NCBI RefSeq assembly: GCF_026967475.1
Contig: NZ_CP114058.1
Location: 4,278,001-4,342,000, forward strand
Source of the DNA: Rouxiella chamberiensis
Lineage (GTDB): Bacteria > Pseudomonadota > Gammaproteobacteria > Enterobacterales > Enterobacteriaceae
Direction: 5' to 3'
DNA: 64,000 nt
Under the pieces are notes generated by a model that worked only from the letters and a program-made list of their open reading frames with translations, did not search any database and was not told the origin of the DNA. A program made the translations under genes and the position numbers. Shown here piece by piece: positions 35,584-47,049 of this stretch (position 1 is its first letter; every line of letters begins with the position of its first letter).

Positions 35584-38436
35584 ATGTTGCCTCTCACTCC
35601 GCTGCTCGAGGCTCAGGCCGACAAGCTGCACCTGCGTTTCAGACAAAGCGTTGAACAACAGCAGTTGAACGACGTGCCCGCGTTAACCGACGAGGCGCTG
35701 CGCATATTAGCCAGCAGCGACTTTATCAGTGAGAATTTCATCGTTCATCCGCAGTGGTGGCAGGCGATTTCTGCCCATCCGCCGCAGGTTGACGAGTGGC
35801 AGCATTATTCCTCCGACATCGCCAGCCGACTTGAACAGGTGCAGGACGAAGCCGGATTAATGAAGGCGTTGCGCCTGTTTCGCAAGGAAAAAATGCTGCG
35901 TATCAGCTGGTCGCAGGCGAGGCAAACCAGTAGCTGCGAGCAGACGCTGCAACAGCTGAGCGTACTGGCTGAAACGCTGATTGTCGCCGCGCGCGACTGG
36001 CTGTATGACGCCTGCTGCCGCGAGTGGGGCACGCCGACCAATGCCGCGGGTGAACCGCAAAAGCTGCTGATTCTTGGTATGGGTAAGCTTGGCGGCGGTG
36101 AACTGAATTTCTCCTCCGATATCGACCTGATTTTTCCTATCCCGAAAACGGCCAGACACAGGGCGGACGTCGCCAGCTCGAGAACGCACAGTTCTTTATT
36201 CGTCTGGGGCAGAGGCTTATCAAGGCGCTGGATCAACCCACTATCGACGGCTTTGTCTATCGCGTCGACATGCGGTTACGTCCCTTCGGCGACAGCGGTC
36301 CGCTGGTGCTGAGCTTTGCGGCGCTGGAAGACTACTATCAGGAGCAGGGCCGCGACTGGGAGCGGTATGCGATGGTGAAAGCCAAGCTGATGGGCGAGTC
36401 CGACGACGCGAGCAGTCAGGAAATCCGCAAGATGCTCAAGCCGTTTGTCTTCCGTCGTTACATCGATTTCAGCGTGATCCAGTCTCTGCGCAACATGAAA
36501 GGCATGATTGCCCGCGAGGTGCGCCGCCGTGGGCTTAAAGACAACATCAAGCTGGGCGCGGGCGGTATCCGCGAGATTGAGTTTATCGTGCAGGTGTTCC
36601 AGCTTATTCGCGGCGGTCGTGAGCCGCTGCTGCAACAGCGCGCGCTGCTGCCAACCCTCGCCACGCTCGAAACGCTGCATCTATTGCCTGAAAATCAGGT
36701 ACGACAACTGACTGAAAGTTATCTGTTTTTGCGTCGTCTCGAAAATCTTTTACAGGCCATTGCCGATGAGCAGACCCAAACGCTGCCGGGCGATGAGCTA
36801 AACCGCGCCCGACTGGCGTGGGGCATGGACTTCGCGTCGTACGCCGAATTAAATGCCCGGATTATTCACCATATGCAGGCGGTGCGCGCGGTGTTTGACG
36901 AACTCATCGGCGACGACACGCCCGATGCCGGCGACGACCCCCAGCAGGAGCAGTACAGCAGCCTTTGGAGCGATCAGCTCGACGACAGCGACCTTCTGCC
37001 GCTGGTGGGCGAGTTGTCCGAACCAGGGGCGCGGCAATCTACAGCGCACGCTGGTGAGTTTTCGTCAGGATGTCGATAAACGGACCATCGGTCCACGCGG
37101 TCGCGACCAGTTAGACCAGCTAATGCCAAGACTTCTGGCGCAAGTGTGTACTTACCCTAATGCCGATATCGTCTTGCAGCGCCTCACTCTCCTACTGCTC
37201 AATATCGTAACCCGCACGACGTATATCGAGCTGCTGGTCGAATATCCCGGCGCGCTGAAACAGCTGATTCGCCTCTGCGCCGCCTCGCCGATGGTCGCCA
37301 ATCAGCTGGCGCGTCACCCGATTCTGCTCGACGAACTGCTTGACCCGAATACGCTGTATCAGCCTATCGCGCCGGAATCCTATCCTGACGAACTGCGCCA
37401 GTATTTGCTGCGTGTCCCGCCCGACGACGAAGAGCAGCAGATTGAAGCGCTGCGCCAGTTCAAGCAGGCACAGCAACTGCGCATCGCGGCCGGAGATATA
37501 GCGGGCGTGTTGCCGGTGATGAAGGTAAGCGATCATCTGACCTCGCTGGCGGAGGCGATTCTGAATGCGGTGATTCAGCAGGCGTGGGATCACATACTGG
37601 CGCGTTACGGCCAGCCTGCCCATCTCCAACAGCGCGAAGGGCGCGGGTTTGCGGTCATCGGTTATGGCAAACTCGGCGGATGGGAGTTGGGCTACAGCTC
37701 CGACCTGGATCTGGTGTTCCTGCACGACTGTCCGATGGATGTCGTCACCGACGGTCCGCGCAGCATCGATGGTCGTCAGTTCTATCTGCGACTGGCGCAG
37801 CGCATCATGCATTTGTTCAGTACCCGCACCGCGTCCGGCATTCTGTACGAGGTCGACGATCGCCTGCGGCCTTCGGGCGCTTCCGGCATGCTGGTGAGCA
37901 CGATTACGGCGTTCAGGGAGTACCAGCAGGAAAGCGCCTGGACGTGGGAACATCAGGCGCTGGTGCGCGCACGCGTGGTGTACGGCAGCCCGGAAATGAC
38001 ACGGCAGATTAACGCCATCCGCCGCGAAATTCTCTGTACCCCGCGCGACGGCGAGGCGCTGAAAAAAGACGTACGCGAGATGCGCGAAAAAATGGTTGCC
38101 CACCTCGCGACCAAAAAAGGCGAGGTATTCGACCTTAAAACCGATCCGGGCGGCATTACCGATATCGAGTTTATCGCCCAGTATCTGGTGCTGCGTTATG
38201 CCAGCGAAGAGCCGGAACTGACCCGCTGGTCCGATAATGTGCGCATTTTCGAACTGATGGCGAAATACCGCCGAGTGCCGAAAGAGGAAGCCGAACAGCT
38301 GACCCATGCCTACGTGACGCTGCGAGACGAGATTCATCATCTGGCGTTGCAGGAACATAACGGCAAAGTTGCGGTCGATATGTTTGCCACCGAGCGCGAG
38401 CAGGTTCGCACCAGCTGGCAGCGCTGGCTCGGCTGA
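35584..38436 (+). CDS. glnE: Bifunctional glutamine synthetase adenylyltransferase GlnE (two indels)
   Basis: Adenylylates and deadenylylates glutamine synthetase under control of PII. Two nucleotidyltransferase domains are seen: [20 protein letters not shown] (about residues 165-184) and [20 protein letters not shown] in the second half. A lost base in or beside the T run at 36131-36135 makes the read break after DLIF. An extra C at 37020-37024 (GAACCAGG for GAACAGG) breaks it again after LSE. The net effect is zero and the length is 950 residues (946 in E. coli). Confidence 0.94.
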
Positions 38437-38607
38437 GTGGTTTTATCACCATCCTTTTTCGCTTGTGATATTATCGCGCGCATTGTTTTCGGGATGACCC
38501 TAATTTTGGCTACGATCTGTCTATCGAGCCTGTTTGCCAAGTTTTATACCCAAAGTCTTTGAGTTTTGGCTCTCGGGACGTCGGGTTTACCTGTTTTGGA
38601 GTGTGGG

Positions 38608-40035
38608 ATGAAAGTAACCTTGCCTAAGTTTGACCGTGCCGGAGTGTTGGTCGTAGGTGACGTAATGCTAGACCGCTACTGGTATGGCCCAACCAGCCGT
38701 ATTTCACCGGAAGCGCCGGTGCCGGTGGTGAAAGTCAATACCATTGAAGAGCGTCCGGGCGGTGCGGCAAACGTGGCGATGAACATTGCCTCTCTCGGCG
38801 CGCGTTCCTGCCTGATTGGCCTGACCGGTGCCGATGATGCCGCCCGTGCGTTGAACGAACGTCTGAGCGAAGTCAACGTCAGCTGTGATTTCCTCGCGGT
38901 GCCAACTCATCCAACCATTACCAAGCTGCGCATCCTGTCGCGCAACCAGCAGTTGATCCGCCTCGATTTCGAAGAAGGATTCGAAGGGATCGATCTCCAG
39001 CCGATGCTGGAAAAAATCAAAACCGCCTTGCCGCAGACGGGCGCGATGGTGCTGTCCGATTACGCCAAAGGCGCATTGAAAGACGTGCAGGCCATGATTC
39101 AACTGGCGAAAGCTGCGGGTGTGCCGGTGCTTATCGATCCGAAAGGCTCCGATTTCGAACCGTATCGTGGCGCCACGCTGCTGACGCCGAACCTGTCCGA
39201 ATTCGAAGCCGTTGTCGGAGCCTGCAAGACCGAAGATCAGCTGGTGGAAAAAGGCATGGCGCTGATTGCCCGCTTCGAGCTGTCGGCGCTGCTGGTGACC
39301 CGCTCCGAGCAGGGCATGACCTTGCTGCAACCGGGCAAACCGCCGCTGCATCTGCCGACGCAGGCGCAGGAAGTCTACGATGTTACCGGTGCTGGCGATA
39401 CGGTGATTGGCGTGCTGGCAACGGTTCTTGCCGCGGGCAACAGTCTTGAAGAGGCCTGTTTCCTTGCCAATGCCGCCGCCGGTGTAGTGGTCGCCAAACT
39501 CGGGACGTCAACCGTCTCTACCGTTGAACTGGAAAACGCCATACATGGCCGTTCCGAAACCGGTTTTGGCGTGATGAGCGAAGCCGAATTGCAGGCAGCC
39601 GTGGCGCAGGCGCGTCAGCGCGGCGAGAAAGTGGTCATGACCAACGGCATCTTCGACATTCTGCATGCCGGTCACGTGTCTTATCTGGCGAATGCCCGCA
39701 AGCTCGGCGATCGTCTGATTGTAGCCGTCAACAGCGATGCCTCGACCAAACGCCTGAAGGGTGAAACCCGCCCCGTGAATCCGTTGCCGCAGCGTATGGC
39801 GGTACTCGCCGCGCTGGGTGCGGTCGACTGGGTCGTGAGTTTCGAAGAAGATACACCCCGTCGGCTGATAGCCGGGATCCTGCCGGATCTGCTGGTGAAA
39901 GGCGGCGATTATCAGCCGCATGAGATTGCAGGCTGTGATGAAGTCTGGGCCAACGGCGGCGAAGTGAAAGTGCTGAACTTCGAAGACGGTCTTTCGACGA
40001 CAAAAATCATTAATCAGATCAAATCACAAGAGTAG
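38608..40035 (+). CDS. hldE: Bifunctional heptose-7-phosphate kinase / heptose-1-phosphate adenylyltransferase HldE
   Basis: Makes ADP-heptose for the LPS core. The 475-residue protein has a ribokinase-type N-terminal domain ([31 protein letters not shown] near residue 262) and a C-terminal nucleotidyltransferase domain with [15 protein letters not shown] (HAGH motif). ATG 38608 gives [20 protein letters not shown] with GTGTGGG upstream; the longer frame from 38566 is not conserved. It follows glnE as in E. coli. Confidence 0.97.
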   Translation: MKVTLPKFDRAGVLVVGDVMLDRYWYGPTSRISPEAPVPVVKVNTIEERPGGAANVAMNIASLGARSCLIGLTGADDAARALNERLSEVNVSCDFLAVPTHPTITKLRILSRNQQLIRLDFEEGFEGIDLQPMLEKIKTALPQTGAMVLSDYAKGALKDVQAMIQLAKAAGVPVLIDPKGSDFEPYRGATLLTPNLSEFEAVVGACKTEDQLVEKGMALIARFELSALLVTRSEQGMTLLQPGKPPLHLPTQAQEVYDVTGAGDTVIGVLATVLAAGNSLEEACFLANAAAGVVVAKLGTSTVSTVELENAIHGRSETGFGVMSEAELQAAVAQARQRGEKVVMTNGIFDILHAGHVSYLANARKLGDRLIVAVNSDASTKRLKGETRPVNPLPQRMAVLAALGAVDWVVSFEEDTPRRLIAGILPDLLVKGGDYQPHEIAGCDEVWANGGEVKVLNFEDGLSTTKIINQIKSQE

Positions 40036-40068
40036 TTTTCATCTCATTGATAACATAATTGCCGTCAA

Positions 40069-40097
40069 AAAAAGGCCCACAAATGTGGGCCTTTTCT
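40069..40097. terminator. Bidirectional terminator between hldE and ubiK
   Basis: AAAGGCCCAC-AAAT-GTGGGCCTTT is a perfect 10-bp stem with A and T runs outside, between convergent genes. Confidence 0.92.
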
Positions 40098-40530
40098 ATT
40101 GTTCGCCGTGCTGGCTTGACGAAAGCTGAAATGCTCCGTCAATCAGGCAATAGGCTTGTCGATTTTTGGCGCAGCGGCCGGAGAAGATGCCGTGGTTCGG
40201 CGCGGTAGACGTTGGCGGAGCGAAAGTGTCGGCCTGCGGAGTATTCATGGTCGGTGCAATCGGCGCAGTAGGTGCGTTATTGGCGTTGGCCAGTTTGCCT
40301 TCAAGCTCGGCCAGACGCTGTTCCAGCAGGGTCAGCTTTTCGCGGGTGCGCAGCAGAACCTGCGTCTGCACGTCAAACTCTTCGCGGTTGACCAAATCCA
40401 TACGGCTGAACTGCGCCTGCAGGACCTGACGGACTTTCTTTTCGGTATCTTCACCAAACTCGCGGATCCCTTTTGGCATCGCTTCGTGGACCTGGCGAGC
40501 AATTTGTTCAATTTTTTTAGTGTCGATCAT
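40096..40530 (-). CDS. ubiK: Ubiquinone biosynthesis accessory factor UbiK (probable insertion near the end)
   Basis: Small coiled-coil factor (BMFP/YqiC) that assists late steps of ubiquinone synthesis. [20 protein letters not shown] and [20 protein letters not shown] are conserved, with a coiled coil over about residues 55-85. The reading end ([20 protein letters not shown]...) is unlike relatives. At 40194-40198 removal of one C (GAACC to GAAC) gives ...[17 protein letters not shown]-stop at 40143, a natural tail of 128 residues. I take that as the true end. Confidence 0.9.
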   Translation of the reverse strand: MIDTKKIEQIARQVHEAMPKGIREFGEDTEKKVRQVLQAQFSRMDLVNREEFDVQTQVLLRTREKLTLLEQRLAELEGKLANANNAPTAPIAPTMNTPQADTFAPPTSTAPNHGIFSGRCAKNRQAYCLIDGAFQLSSSQHGEQ

Positions 40531-40670
40531 CGTCGTTACCCTGTTTCAGAGAAGTGGCTTTCTCTTAGTGTAATGCCTGAATGGCATTCTATAAACCTAT
40601 CTGCATGCTTTTAATAGCACAACGGGTGCATTGCTCCGTCCATTCATTGGCGTTATAGTTGACCTGCTTA

Positions 40671-40850
40671 TTCTCAGGGCGGGGTGCAAGTCCCCACCGG
40701 CGGTAAACCACAGAGTATGTGATGAAACCCTTTTCGTCATCGTGGAAGCCCGCGAGCGCTTGTGTCTTTTCATCTGATGAAAGGCAGAAGGTCAGCAGAT
40801 CCGGTGTAATTCCGGGGCCGACGGTTATAGTCCGGATGGGAGAGAGTAAC
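40671..40850 (+). ncRNA. FMN riboswitch (RFN element) of ribB
   Basis: All conserved parts of the RFN aptamer are visible: the start CTCAGGGCGGGGTGCAAGTC, CCCACCGGCGGTAAA, GAAGGTCAGCAGATCCGGTG and the closing CGACGGTTATAGTCCGGATG. A long variable hairpin lies between the second and third. It sits about 130 bases before ribB and should reduce its expression when FMN is abundant. E. coli has the same element (SroG). Confidence 0.97.
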
Positions 40851-40983
40851 GACATGAAGGGCCTCGATGCCCGCTACGTTATTTATCGTTATGGTCTGCC
40901 ATAGGCACGGCCATGCTATCTCCGCAAGACGCCCTGATTCTGGTAATCCATTTATTTTAAAGCATTAATGAGGTTATTTTACC

Positions 40984-41619
40984 ATGAATCAGACTCTACT
41001 TTCCGAATTCGGTACACCTGCCGAGCGTGTTGAACGTGCTGTTGCCGCCCTGCGCAACGGACAAGGTGTGATGGTGCTGGATGACGAAAATCGTGAAAAC
41101 GAAGGCGATATGATTTTCGCCGCAGAAACCATGACCGTCGAGCAGATGGCGCTGACCATTCGCCACGGCAGCGGCATTGTCTGCCTGTGTCTGACTGACG
41201 AACGCCGTCAGCAACTCGAGTTGCCGATGATGGTCGAGCATAATTCCAGCCATTATCAGACCGGTTTTACGGTCACTATCGAAGCGGCTAAAGGCGTGAC
41301 CACCGGCGTTTCTGCAGCCGATCGCCTGACTACCATTCGCGCGGCAATTGCCGACGACGCTACGCCTTCCGATCTCAATCGCCCCGGCCACGTATTCCCG
41401 CTGCGCGCGCGCGATGGCGGCGTATTAACGCGTCCGGGCCATACCGAAGCGACTATCGATCTGGTCAAGCTGGCCGGATTCCGCCCTTACGGCGTGCTTT
41501 GCGAACTGACCAACGATGACGGCACGATGGCGCACGCGCCCGAAGCCATTGTTTTTGCCAACCAGCACAACATGCCGGTCGTCACCATTGATGACCTGGT
41601 GGCCTATTTGCAGGGCTGA
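40984..41619 (+). CDS. ribB: 3,4-dihydroxy-2-butanone-4-phosphate synthase RibB
   Basis: Converts ribulose-5-phosphate to the four-carbon riboflavin precursor. The 211-residue protein (217 in E. coli) has the acidic [16 protein letters not shown] metal/substrate loop and [18 protein letters not shown] followed by RPGHTEA. It is the single-domain form without a GTP cyclohydrolase II fusion. Controlled by the upstream FMN riboswitch. ATG 40984 follows TGAGG at proper distance. Confidence 0.97.
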   Translation: MNQTLLSEFGTPAERVERAVAALRNGQGVMVLDDENRENEGDMIFAAETMTVEQMALTIRHGSGIVCLCLTDERRQQLELPMMVEHNSSHYQTGFTVTIEAAKGVTTGVSAADRLTTIRAAIADDATPSDLNRPGHVFPLRARDGGVLTRPGHTEATIDLVKLAGFRPYGVLCELTNDDGTMAHAPEAIVFANQHNMPVVTIDDLVAYLQG

Positions 41620-41669
41620 GTTTCGCGACACGCGTGACGGCTGTTATAACCCGTGACTTCATGATTCAG

Positions 41670-41694
41670 GCCGACCTTCTGCGTCGGCTTTTTT
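41670..41694 (+). terminator. Terminator after ribB
   Basis: GCCGAC and GTCGGC pair around a 7-base loop, followed by six T, 50 bases after the ribB stop. The remaining 142 bases to ygiD contain no gene. Confidence 0.85.
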
Positions 41695-41836
41695 CTGACA
41701 TTACCCATCAAATTTTTTGAATATCTTCATCATGCTTATCCGGCAGATCCGGGGCGATAAAGCGAGTAGTCTTTTCCCCATCGAGCGGAGCAATACGGCA
41801 TCCGCGACCTCTTGACCAGGCGGTAAGGAAAATTTT

Positions 41837-42625
41837 ATGACTACTTCACGTATGCCTGCGCTGTTTCTTGGCCACGGAAGCCCGATGAACGTGCTGGAAG
41901 ACAACATTTATACCCGTGCATGGGAAGCGCTCGGGAAAACCCTGCCGCGTCCGAAGGCGATTCTTGCGGTGTCTGCGCACTGGTATACGCGAGGAACGGC
42001 GGTGACGGCAATGGAACATCCGCGCACCATTCACGACTTTGGCGCGTTTCCACAGGCGCTGTTTGATGTCCGTTATCCGGCTCCGGGTTCCCCGGCGTTG
42101 GCAGAACGGATTCAGGCACTGCTGTCGCCGGTTGCCGTGCAGGCCGACACCGGCGAATGGGGATTCGATCATGGTTCGTGGGGCGTGTTGACCAAGATGT
42201 ATCCCGATGCGGATATTCCGATGGTTCAGCTCAGCATCGACGGCACCCAACCGGCAGAATATCATTATCAGCTGGGGCAAAAGCTGACGGCGCTGCGCGA
42301 CGAAGGCGTGATGATTGTGGCGAGCGGCAACGTGGTGCACAACCTGCGTATGGTGAAATGGGAAGGTGATGCCGAGGCTTATCCGTGGGCGAATTCCTTC
42401 AGTCAGTTTGTGGTAGACAACCTGCACTGGAAGGGCGACGCCAAGGATCATCCATTAGTCAACTTCATGCAGCATGAAGGGGCGGCGTTGTCCAATCCCA
42501 CGCCTGAACACTACCTGCCGCTGCTTTACCTGCTGGGATCCTGGGATGGCGTTGAACCCATCACTTTGCCGACACAGGGCATTGTGATGAGTTCGTTGAG
42601 CATGCTGTCTGTCCAGCTGGGTTAA
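41837..42625 (+). CDS. ygiD: 4,5-DOPA extradiol dioxygenase-like protein YgiD
   Basis: Class III extradiol dioxygenase family (LigB-like), 262 residues. E. coli YgiD cleaves L-DOPA to betalamic-type products in vitro. The metal-site region FLGHGSPMNV near the N-terminus and SAHWYTRGTAVT, WGFDHGSWGVL and SGNVVHNLRMV are present. The start MTTSRMPALFLGHGSP at 41837 has AAGGAAAATTT upstream. It converges with ygiC, 21 bases apart. Confidence 0.93.
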   Translation: MTTSRMPALFLGHGSPMNVLEDNIYTRAWEALGKTLPRPKAILAVSAHWYTRGTAVTAMEHPRTIHDFGAFPQALFDVRYPAPGSPALAERIQALLSPVAVQADTGEWGFDHGSWGVLTKMYPDADIPMVQLSIDGTQPAEYHYQLGQKLTALRDEGVMIVASGNVVHNLRMVKWEGDAEAYPWANSFSQFVVDNLHWKGDAKDHPLVNFMQHEGAALSNPTPEHYLPLLYLLGSWDGVEPITLPTQGIVMSSLSMLSVQLG

Positions 42626-42646
42626 GCGCGGATCGCAGGCTTTCTA

Positions 42647-43807
42647 TCAATCGACAATAACGTGAGGATAAAAGCGTGAAAGATCCTGAGTGATCAGCGC
42701 TTTATCTTCACGTAAGCCTATCCCGCACGGCGTATCGTCAACCAGCCAGCTGCCAATCAGGGTATAGCTGTCGTTATGGCGCGGCATGGGGCAATATTCC
42801 TGCACAATCATGCCTTCCTTTCCGTATGGGCCGTCGGCGCTGGCGACTTCCTTGCCGTTGTCGATAATGCGAATATTCGCGCCCTCACGGGAGAACAGCG
42901 GTTTTATCACGTAGCGTTCCATCGGCGGATGCGCGTCTTCGGCGAAGTAGGACGCCAGCAGATTAGGATGATGAGGGAACATTTCCCATAGCAGCGGCAG
43001 CAGTGCCTTGTTGGAGATAATCGCTTTCCAGGCCGGTTCCAGCCAGCGCACGCCCGCATCTTCGAGCTTGGTCGAAAATGTTTCGCGGAACATGAATTCC
43101 CACGGATACAGTTTGAATAGGTTGCTGATGACCTGATCCTGCGGATCGGTAAATTGCCCGCGCTCGCCCAGACCAATCTCTTCTATATACAGAAACTCGC
43201 TGGCGAGATCGGCCTCGAGCGCGCAGTCCTGCAAATACTGCACGGTGCCGCGATCCTCTTCTGTATCCTGGCAGCAGGCGAAATGCAGCAGCGAAAAACC
43301 GTGCTGTGATTTTAGTTCGCCGAAACGTTCAATCAGTTTTTCCTGCATGCTGTTGTACTGATCGGCCTGCGGCGGCAGTTTGCCTGCCGCGATTTGATCT
43401 TCGAGCCACAACCATTGGAAAAACGCGGCCTCATAGAGAGAGGTCGGCGTATCGGCGTTATTTTCAAGAAGCTTGGGCGGATTAACGCCGTCATAAACCA
43501 GATCCATACGCGAATAGAGCGAAGGCTGGTGGGTGCGCCAGGAGGCGCGAACAAATTCCCGGACATGTTTCGGGATCTGGAATTTAGCCATTAATGCATC
43601 GCTGGCGACGACCTTTTCGACCACCTGCAAACACATCTGATGCAACTCTGCCGTCGCCGTTTCTATCTGTTCAATCTGCGCCAGCGTAAACTGATAATAG
43701 GCATCTTCACACCAGTAGGGTTCGCCGTACATGGTGTGAAAATTGAAGCCGAATTCCGTGGCCTTTTCGCGCCAGTCGGGACGCTCCTGTATGGCTACAC
43801 GTTTCAT
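42647..43807 (-). CDS. ygiC: ATP-grasp ligase YgiC (glutathionylspermidine synthase-like)
   Basis: A 386-residue protein of the glutathionylspermidine synthetase ATP-grasp family, with the signature stretch [20 protein letters not shown], a central [20 protein letters not shown] and the C-terminal ATP-binding [13 protein letters not shown]. The natural substrate is not established. It follows ygiB by 2 bases and both form the ygiBC operon next to tolC. Confidence 0.93.
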   Translation of the reverse strand: MKRVAIQERPDWREKATEFGFNFHTMYGEPYWCEDAYYQFTLAQIEQIETATAELHQMCLQVVEKVVASDALMAKFQIPKHVREFVRASWRTHQPSLYSRMDLVYDGVNPPKLLENNADTPTSLYEAAFFQWLWLEDQIAAGKLPPQADQYNSMQEKLIERFGELKSQHGFSLLHFACCQDTEEDRGTVQYLQDCALEADLASEFLYIEEIGLGERGQFTDPQDQVISNLFKLYPWEFMFRETFSTKLEDAGVRWLEPAWKAIISNKALLPLLWEMFPHHPNLLASYFAEDAHPPMERYVIKPLFSREGANIRIIDNGKEVASADGPYGKEGMIVQEYCPMPRHNDSYTLIGSWLVDDTPCGIGLREDKALITQDLSRFYPHVIVD

Positions 43808-43809
43808 GC

Positions 43810-44473
43810 CTAGCCACCCATGCTGCGGGAAGGGGAACGTGTGGCCGATGCCGAGCTACGCTGTATGGAGGTCTGTTTGGCGACGCTTTCGCCGAAACCG
43901 CCGCGCGTTACCGTGCTGGTGGTGGCCGGTTTAGGGGCCAAAGCGGTGCGTGGAACATTCATGCTGCGCCCGGTAGTCGCGGGACCATAGCTCTTGCCGC
44001 TGGAATCGACGAATTTGCCGCTGGCAGGGCTGCCCGCGTTTTTCGAGGTAAACAGCGGTTGCTGCGCATAGCCGCCACCGCTCATCATGCGGCCCATCAT
44101 AAAGCCGGCCATCAGCGGCATCCACATGCTGCCGCCCTGTTGCGATTCGGCCGACATACCGGCCTGTGCCGGGGTCTGAGTACACTGCGACTCACCGAAT
44201 TCGGCGACGCAGTCTGCGCGGTTGGCGTATTTTGGCGCTGTCTTGGCGGCTTCGGCCTTGGCATCGTTGAATGCTTTGGTACATTGCGCGCTATTGGACG
44301 GATTGGCTTTGGAGCAGTCGTCGGCGTTTCTGGTAAAGCGAGACGTTTTCATCGCTTTTTTCACAGGCGCTAAGCATAAAAACGGCGCTGATTGCGACAG
44401 CGGCGGGCGTAATGCGCGAGCTGCGCCAGGTTTTACGAAAAGTCGCCAGATTGACGTTTTGTGTCCGTTTCAT
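43810..44473 (-). CDS. ygiB: DUF1190 lipoprotein-like YgiB (one-base insertion)
   Basis: A 220-residue protein (DUF1190) with an N-terminal basic and hydrophobic segment ending [17 protein letters not shown], which resembles a lipobox (LSAC). The frame breaks at 44326-44330, where CAGAAACGCC has one A more than the expected CAGAACGCC (YQNADDC). The rest follows E. coli Ygi[21 protein letters not shown], then [12 protein letters not shown] and [14 protein letters not shown]. Its function is unknown; it pairs with ygiC and lies beside tolC. Confidence 0.92.
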
Positions 44474-44639
44474 TTTATTTATCCCATCGTCGGGCGTGAC
44501 CGCCCTTTACCCAGAGTAGGTTACAGTTGTAACAGAATAAGAATAAGGTAAAGGTGCTTACAATTAAAGCAGGAAAGTCCATCGTTACCAGACTTTACGT
44601 TCGGAGGGGGTAACGCGCCGTTTATCGGCGTGCCGAAAG

Positions 44640-44667
44640 GAAAAACCGCCCATGACAGGCGGTTTTG
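44640..44667 (-). terminator. Terminator after tolC
   Basis: AAAACCGCC and GGCGGTTTT form a 9-bp stem around CATGACA, 27 bases beyond the tolC stop on the minus strand. A and T runs on both sides allow it to work in both directions. Confidence 0.88.
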
Positions 44668-44693
44668 AACAGGTTTCAGGCAATAATCGATGG

Positions 44694-46181
44694 TTAGTTA
44701 CGGAAAGGATTACCGCTGGTTTTTACCGTTTTCGGAGCAACCGGTGTGCTGGCACGTTGCACGGGTGCCGCAGGTGCTATGCTTGGGTTGCCTTCATCGA
44801 CGGCGGCATTCTGTTGTGGCGTCTCGGGCGCGACCTGTTCCGGATTGGTCGGAACCGGCGCACCCAATGCGCCATTGAGCGACAGCAGGTCATTCTCATT
44901 CAACGTGCCGAGCGCCGATTTCACGTTTAGCTGGTTGATAAGATAGGTATAACGCGCACTGGAAAGTTGCTGCTTGGCATTGTAGAGCGTGGTGGTCGCG
45001 TCAAGCACGTCGACAATGGTACGCGTGCCGACCCGATAACCGGCTTCGGTGGCATCCAGCGAGCTTTGCGCAGAAACCACGGCCTGCTTGTAGGCGTTGA
45101 TGCTGCTGATGGACGCTGAAATATTGTTGAAAGAGGAACGCACGGTCTGCACGACGCTGCGGTGCGCGCTTTCAAGCTGCTCGCTGTAGGTAACGAAGTT
45201 GTACTGCGCCTGTTTGACCTGCGAGGTGACGGAGCCGCCGCTGTACAGCGGAATCGTCAGGCTCAGGCCGACCTTGTTTTGCCCGGCATCGCTGTCTTGA
45301 TAGCTGGAACCTTCGCCGGTTCTGGAGCCGTTATATTTGGTGTTGCTGATGCCGCTTGAAGCGGTGAGATCCAGTGTTGGCATGTGGCCGGTCTGGTAGT
45401 AGCGAATCTCTTCACGCGCCAAATCCTGCGACAGACGCGCCGACAGCAGACTGAGGTTGCGGTTTTCGGCTTCTCTCAGCAGATTGGCCACCGGCTCGGG
45501 GCGCTGGGTGGTGAACGTATTGATGTTCAGCGAAGCCAACTGCGGATAGTAAACCCCGGTCACCTGACGCAGCACTTCGAGCGCGTTGTCGAGCGTATTG
45601 CGGGCCGTGACTTCGTTGGCCAGAACGGTGTCGTATTCGGAACGGGCATTCTGCACATCGGTGATGGCGACCAGGCCCACGTTGAAGCGCTGGGTGGTTT
45701 GATCCAGCTGGCGATAAATAGCCTGTTTTTGCGCTTCCGTGTAAGAGAGCGCATCAATCGCACTCAAAACGTTGAAATAGGCGGTGGCGGTGTTCAGAAT
45801 AAGGGTCTGCTGCGCGGTCTGGAAGGTCACGTCGGCAATACCGGCGGTTTTTTCCTGCAGGGTCAAGGCACGCCATTTGGACATGTCGAAAATCGTCTGC
45901 GTCAGCTGCAATGAACCGCTAGTCTCATTACTGTTTACACCGTTGGCATCGCGATAGCCGTTGTTGTAAGCGTAATCGACACCCAATCCCAATTGCGGCA
46001 GCAACGGACTGCGTGCTTCATTAATTTTCTCGAATGCAGCATCACGCGTCGCACCTGACGCACGCAAATCCGGGTTACTTTCCCTGGCTTGCTTGTAGAC
46101 CTGCACGAGATTTTCAGCCTGGCTTACCGTGCTGACGCCGCCGAGGCTCAACGCGATGAGAAGAGGGAGCAGTTTCTTCAT
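44694..46181 (-). CDS. tolC: Outer-membrane efflux channel TolC
   Basis: Trimeric outer-membrane channel used by tripartite efflux pumps and type I secretion. ATG 46181 gives MKKLLPLLIALSLGGVSTVS with a signal peptide cut after SQA, and AAGGA 6 bases upstream; an ATG two codons earlier lacks spacing. The mature protein has two repeats (NEARSPLLPQLGLGVDY early; QVKQAQYNFVTYSEQLESAH later) typical of the OEP fold, and ends GNPFRN as in E. coli. Length 495 residues (493 in E. coli). Confidence 0.97.
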   Translation of the reverse strand: MKKLLPLLIALSLGGVSTVSQAENLVQVYKQARESNPDLRASGATRDAAFEKINEARSPLLPQLGLGVDYAYNNGYRDANGVNSNETSGSLQLTQTIFDMSKWRALTLQEKTAGIADVTFQTAQQTLILNTATAYFNVLSAIDALSYTEAQKQAIYRQLDQTTQRFNVGLVAITDVQNARSEYDTVLANEVTARNTLDNALEVLRQVTGVYYPQLASLNINTFTTQRPEPVANLLREAENRNLSLLSARLSQDLAREEIRYYQTGHMPTLDLTASSGISNTKYNGSRTGEGSSYQDSDAGQNKVGLSLTIPLYSGGSVTSQVKQAQYNFVTYSEQLESAHRSVVQTVRSSFNNISASISSINAYKQAVVSAQSSLDATEAGYRVGTRTIVDVLDATTTLYNAKQQLSSARYTYLINQLNVKSALGTLNENDLLSLNGALGAPVPTNPEQVAPETPQQNAAVDEGNPSIAPAAPVQRASTPVAPKTVKTSGNPFRN

Positions 46182-46413
46182 TTGCATTCCTTGTAGTGCA
46201 GCAATGTTATTATTTAATGCTGTCATTAAACCATAAAGGTATCGACGCGGATTCTAGCAGAGACCCGTGAGAAAATTGCATGGCCTAATGTGCCATCTCT
46301 GCCGCGCGAATCCAAATCTACCACAAATAACCTTGATTATTATTACCGCATCTTCATCTAAATGTTCCGATGAGGAGATTAAAAACTTTTTACCGCTAAC
46401 GGGAGAACGTTTT

Positions 46414-47049
46414 ATGGCCAAATTCAAAGATTCACCAGTCAGTTACGGCAGGAACGATCTGGAAATCATTGCCGTCGAAAACCGCTACCAGGGCTTCTTC
46501 GCCATCAACGCCTACCGTTTTCGCCATCGTCTGTTCAATGGCGAAATGAGCGGTGAGGTGGTGCGCGAAGTTTTTGAGCGTGGTCATGCGGCGGTTCTGT
46601 TACCTTATGATCCTGTAACCGACGAGGTTGTGCTCATCGAGCAAATCCGTCTCCCCGCGCTGGAAAGCAGCGAAACACCGTGGCTGCTCGAGATGGTCGC
46701 AGGTATCATCGAAGAGGGCGAAACGGTTGAAGATGTCGCGCGCCGCGAGGCCGCCGAAGAGGCAGGTATCACTGTAAAACGCTGTAAACCGGCGCTGAGC
46801 TATCTGGCAAGTCCGGGTGGCACCAGCGAACGACTTTCCATTATGGTAGGGGAAGTCGATGCCTCCAAGGCAGAAGGAATTCATGGGCTGGACACTGAAA
46901 ATGAAGACATCCGGGTACATGTGGTGAGTCGGGAGCAGGCTTATCGCTGGGTGGAAGAAGGAGCCATAGATAATGCGGCATCGGTCATTGCTCTGCAATG
47001 GTTGGCGCTGCACCATGAATCTCTTAGAAAAGAATGGGTTAAAGAATGA
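46414..47049 (+). CDS. nudF: ADP-ribose pyrophosphatase NudF
   Basis: Nudix hydrolase that cleaves ADP-ribose to AMP and ribose-5-phosphate; 211 residues. The Nudix box is seen as [20 protein letters not shown] followed by AGI (GX5EX7REUXEEXGU), near residues 95-117. ATG 46414 has GGGAGAAC upstream. It overlaps yqiB by 4 bases (ATGA) and starts the nudF-yqiB-cpdA-yqiA-parE cluster, divergent from tolC. The 232-base gap to tolC shows no gene. Confidence 0.96.
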   Translation: MAKFKDSPVSYGRNDLEIIAVENRYQGFFAINAYRFRHRLFNGEMSGEVVREVFERGHAAVLLPYDPVTDEVVLIEQIRLPALESSETPWLLEMVAGIIEEGETVEDVARREAAEEAGITVKRCKPALSYLASPGGTSERLSIMVGEVDASKAEGIHGLDTENEDIRVHVVSREQAYRWVEEGAIDNAASVIALQWLALHHESLRKEWVKE

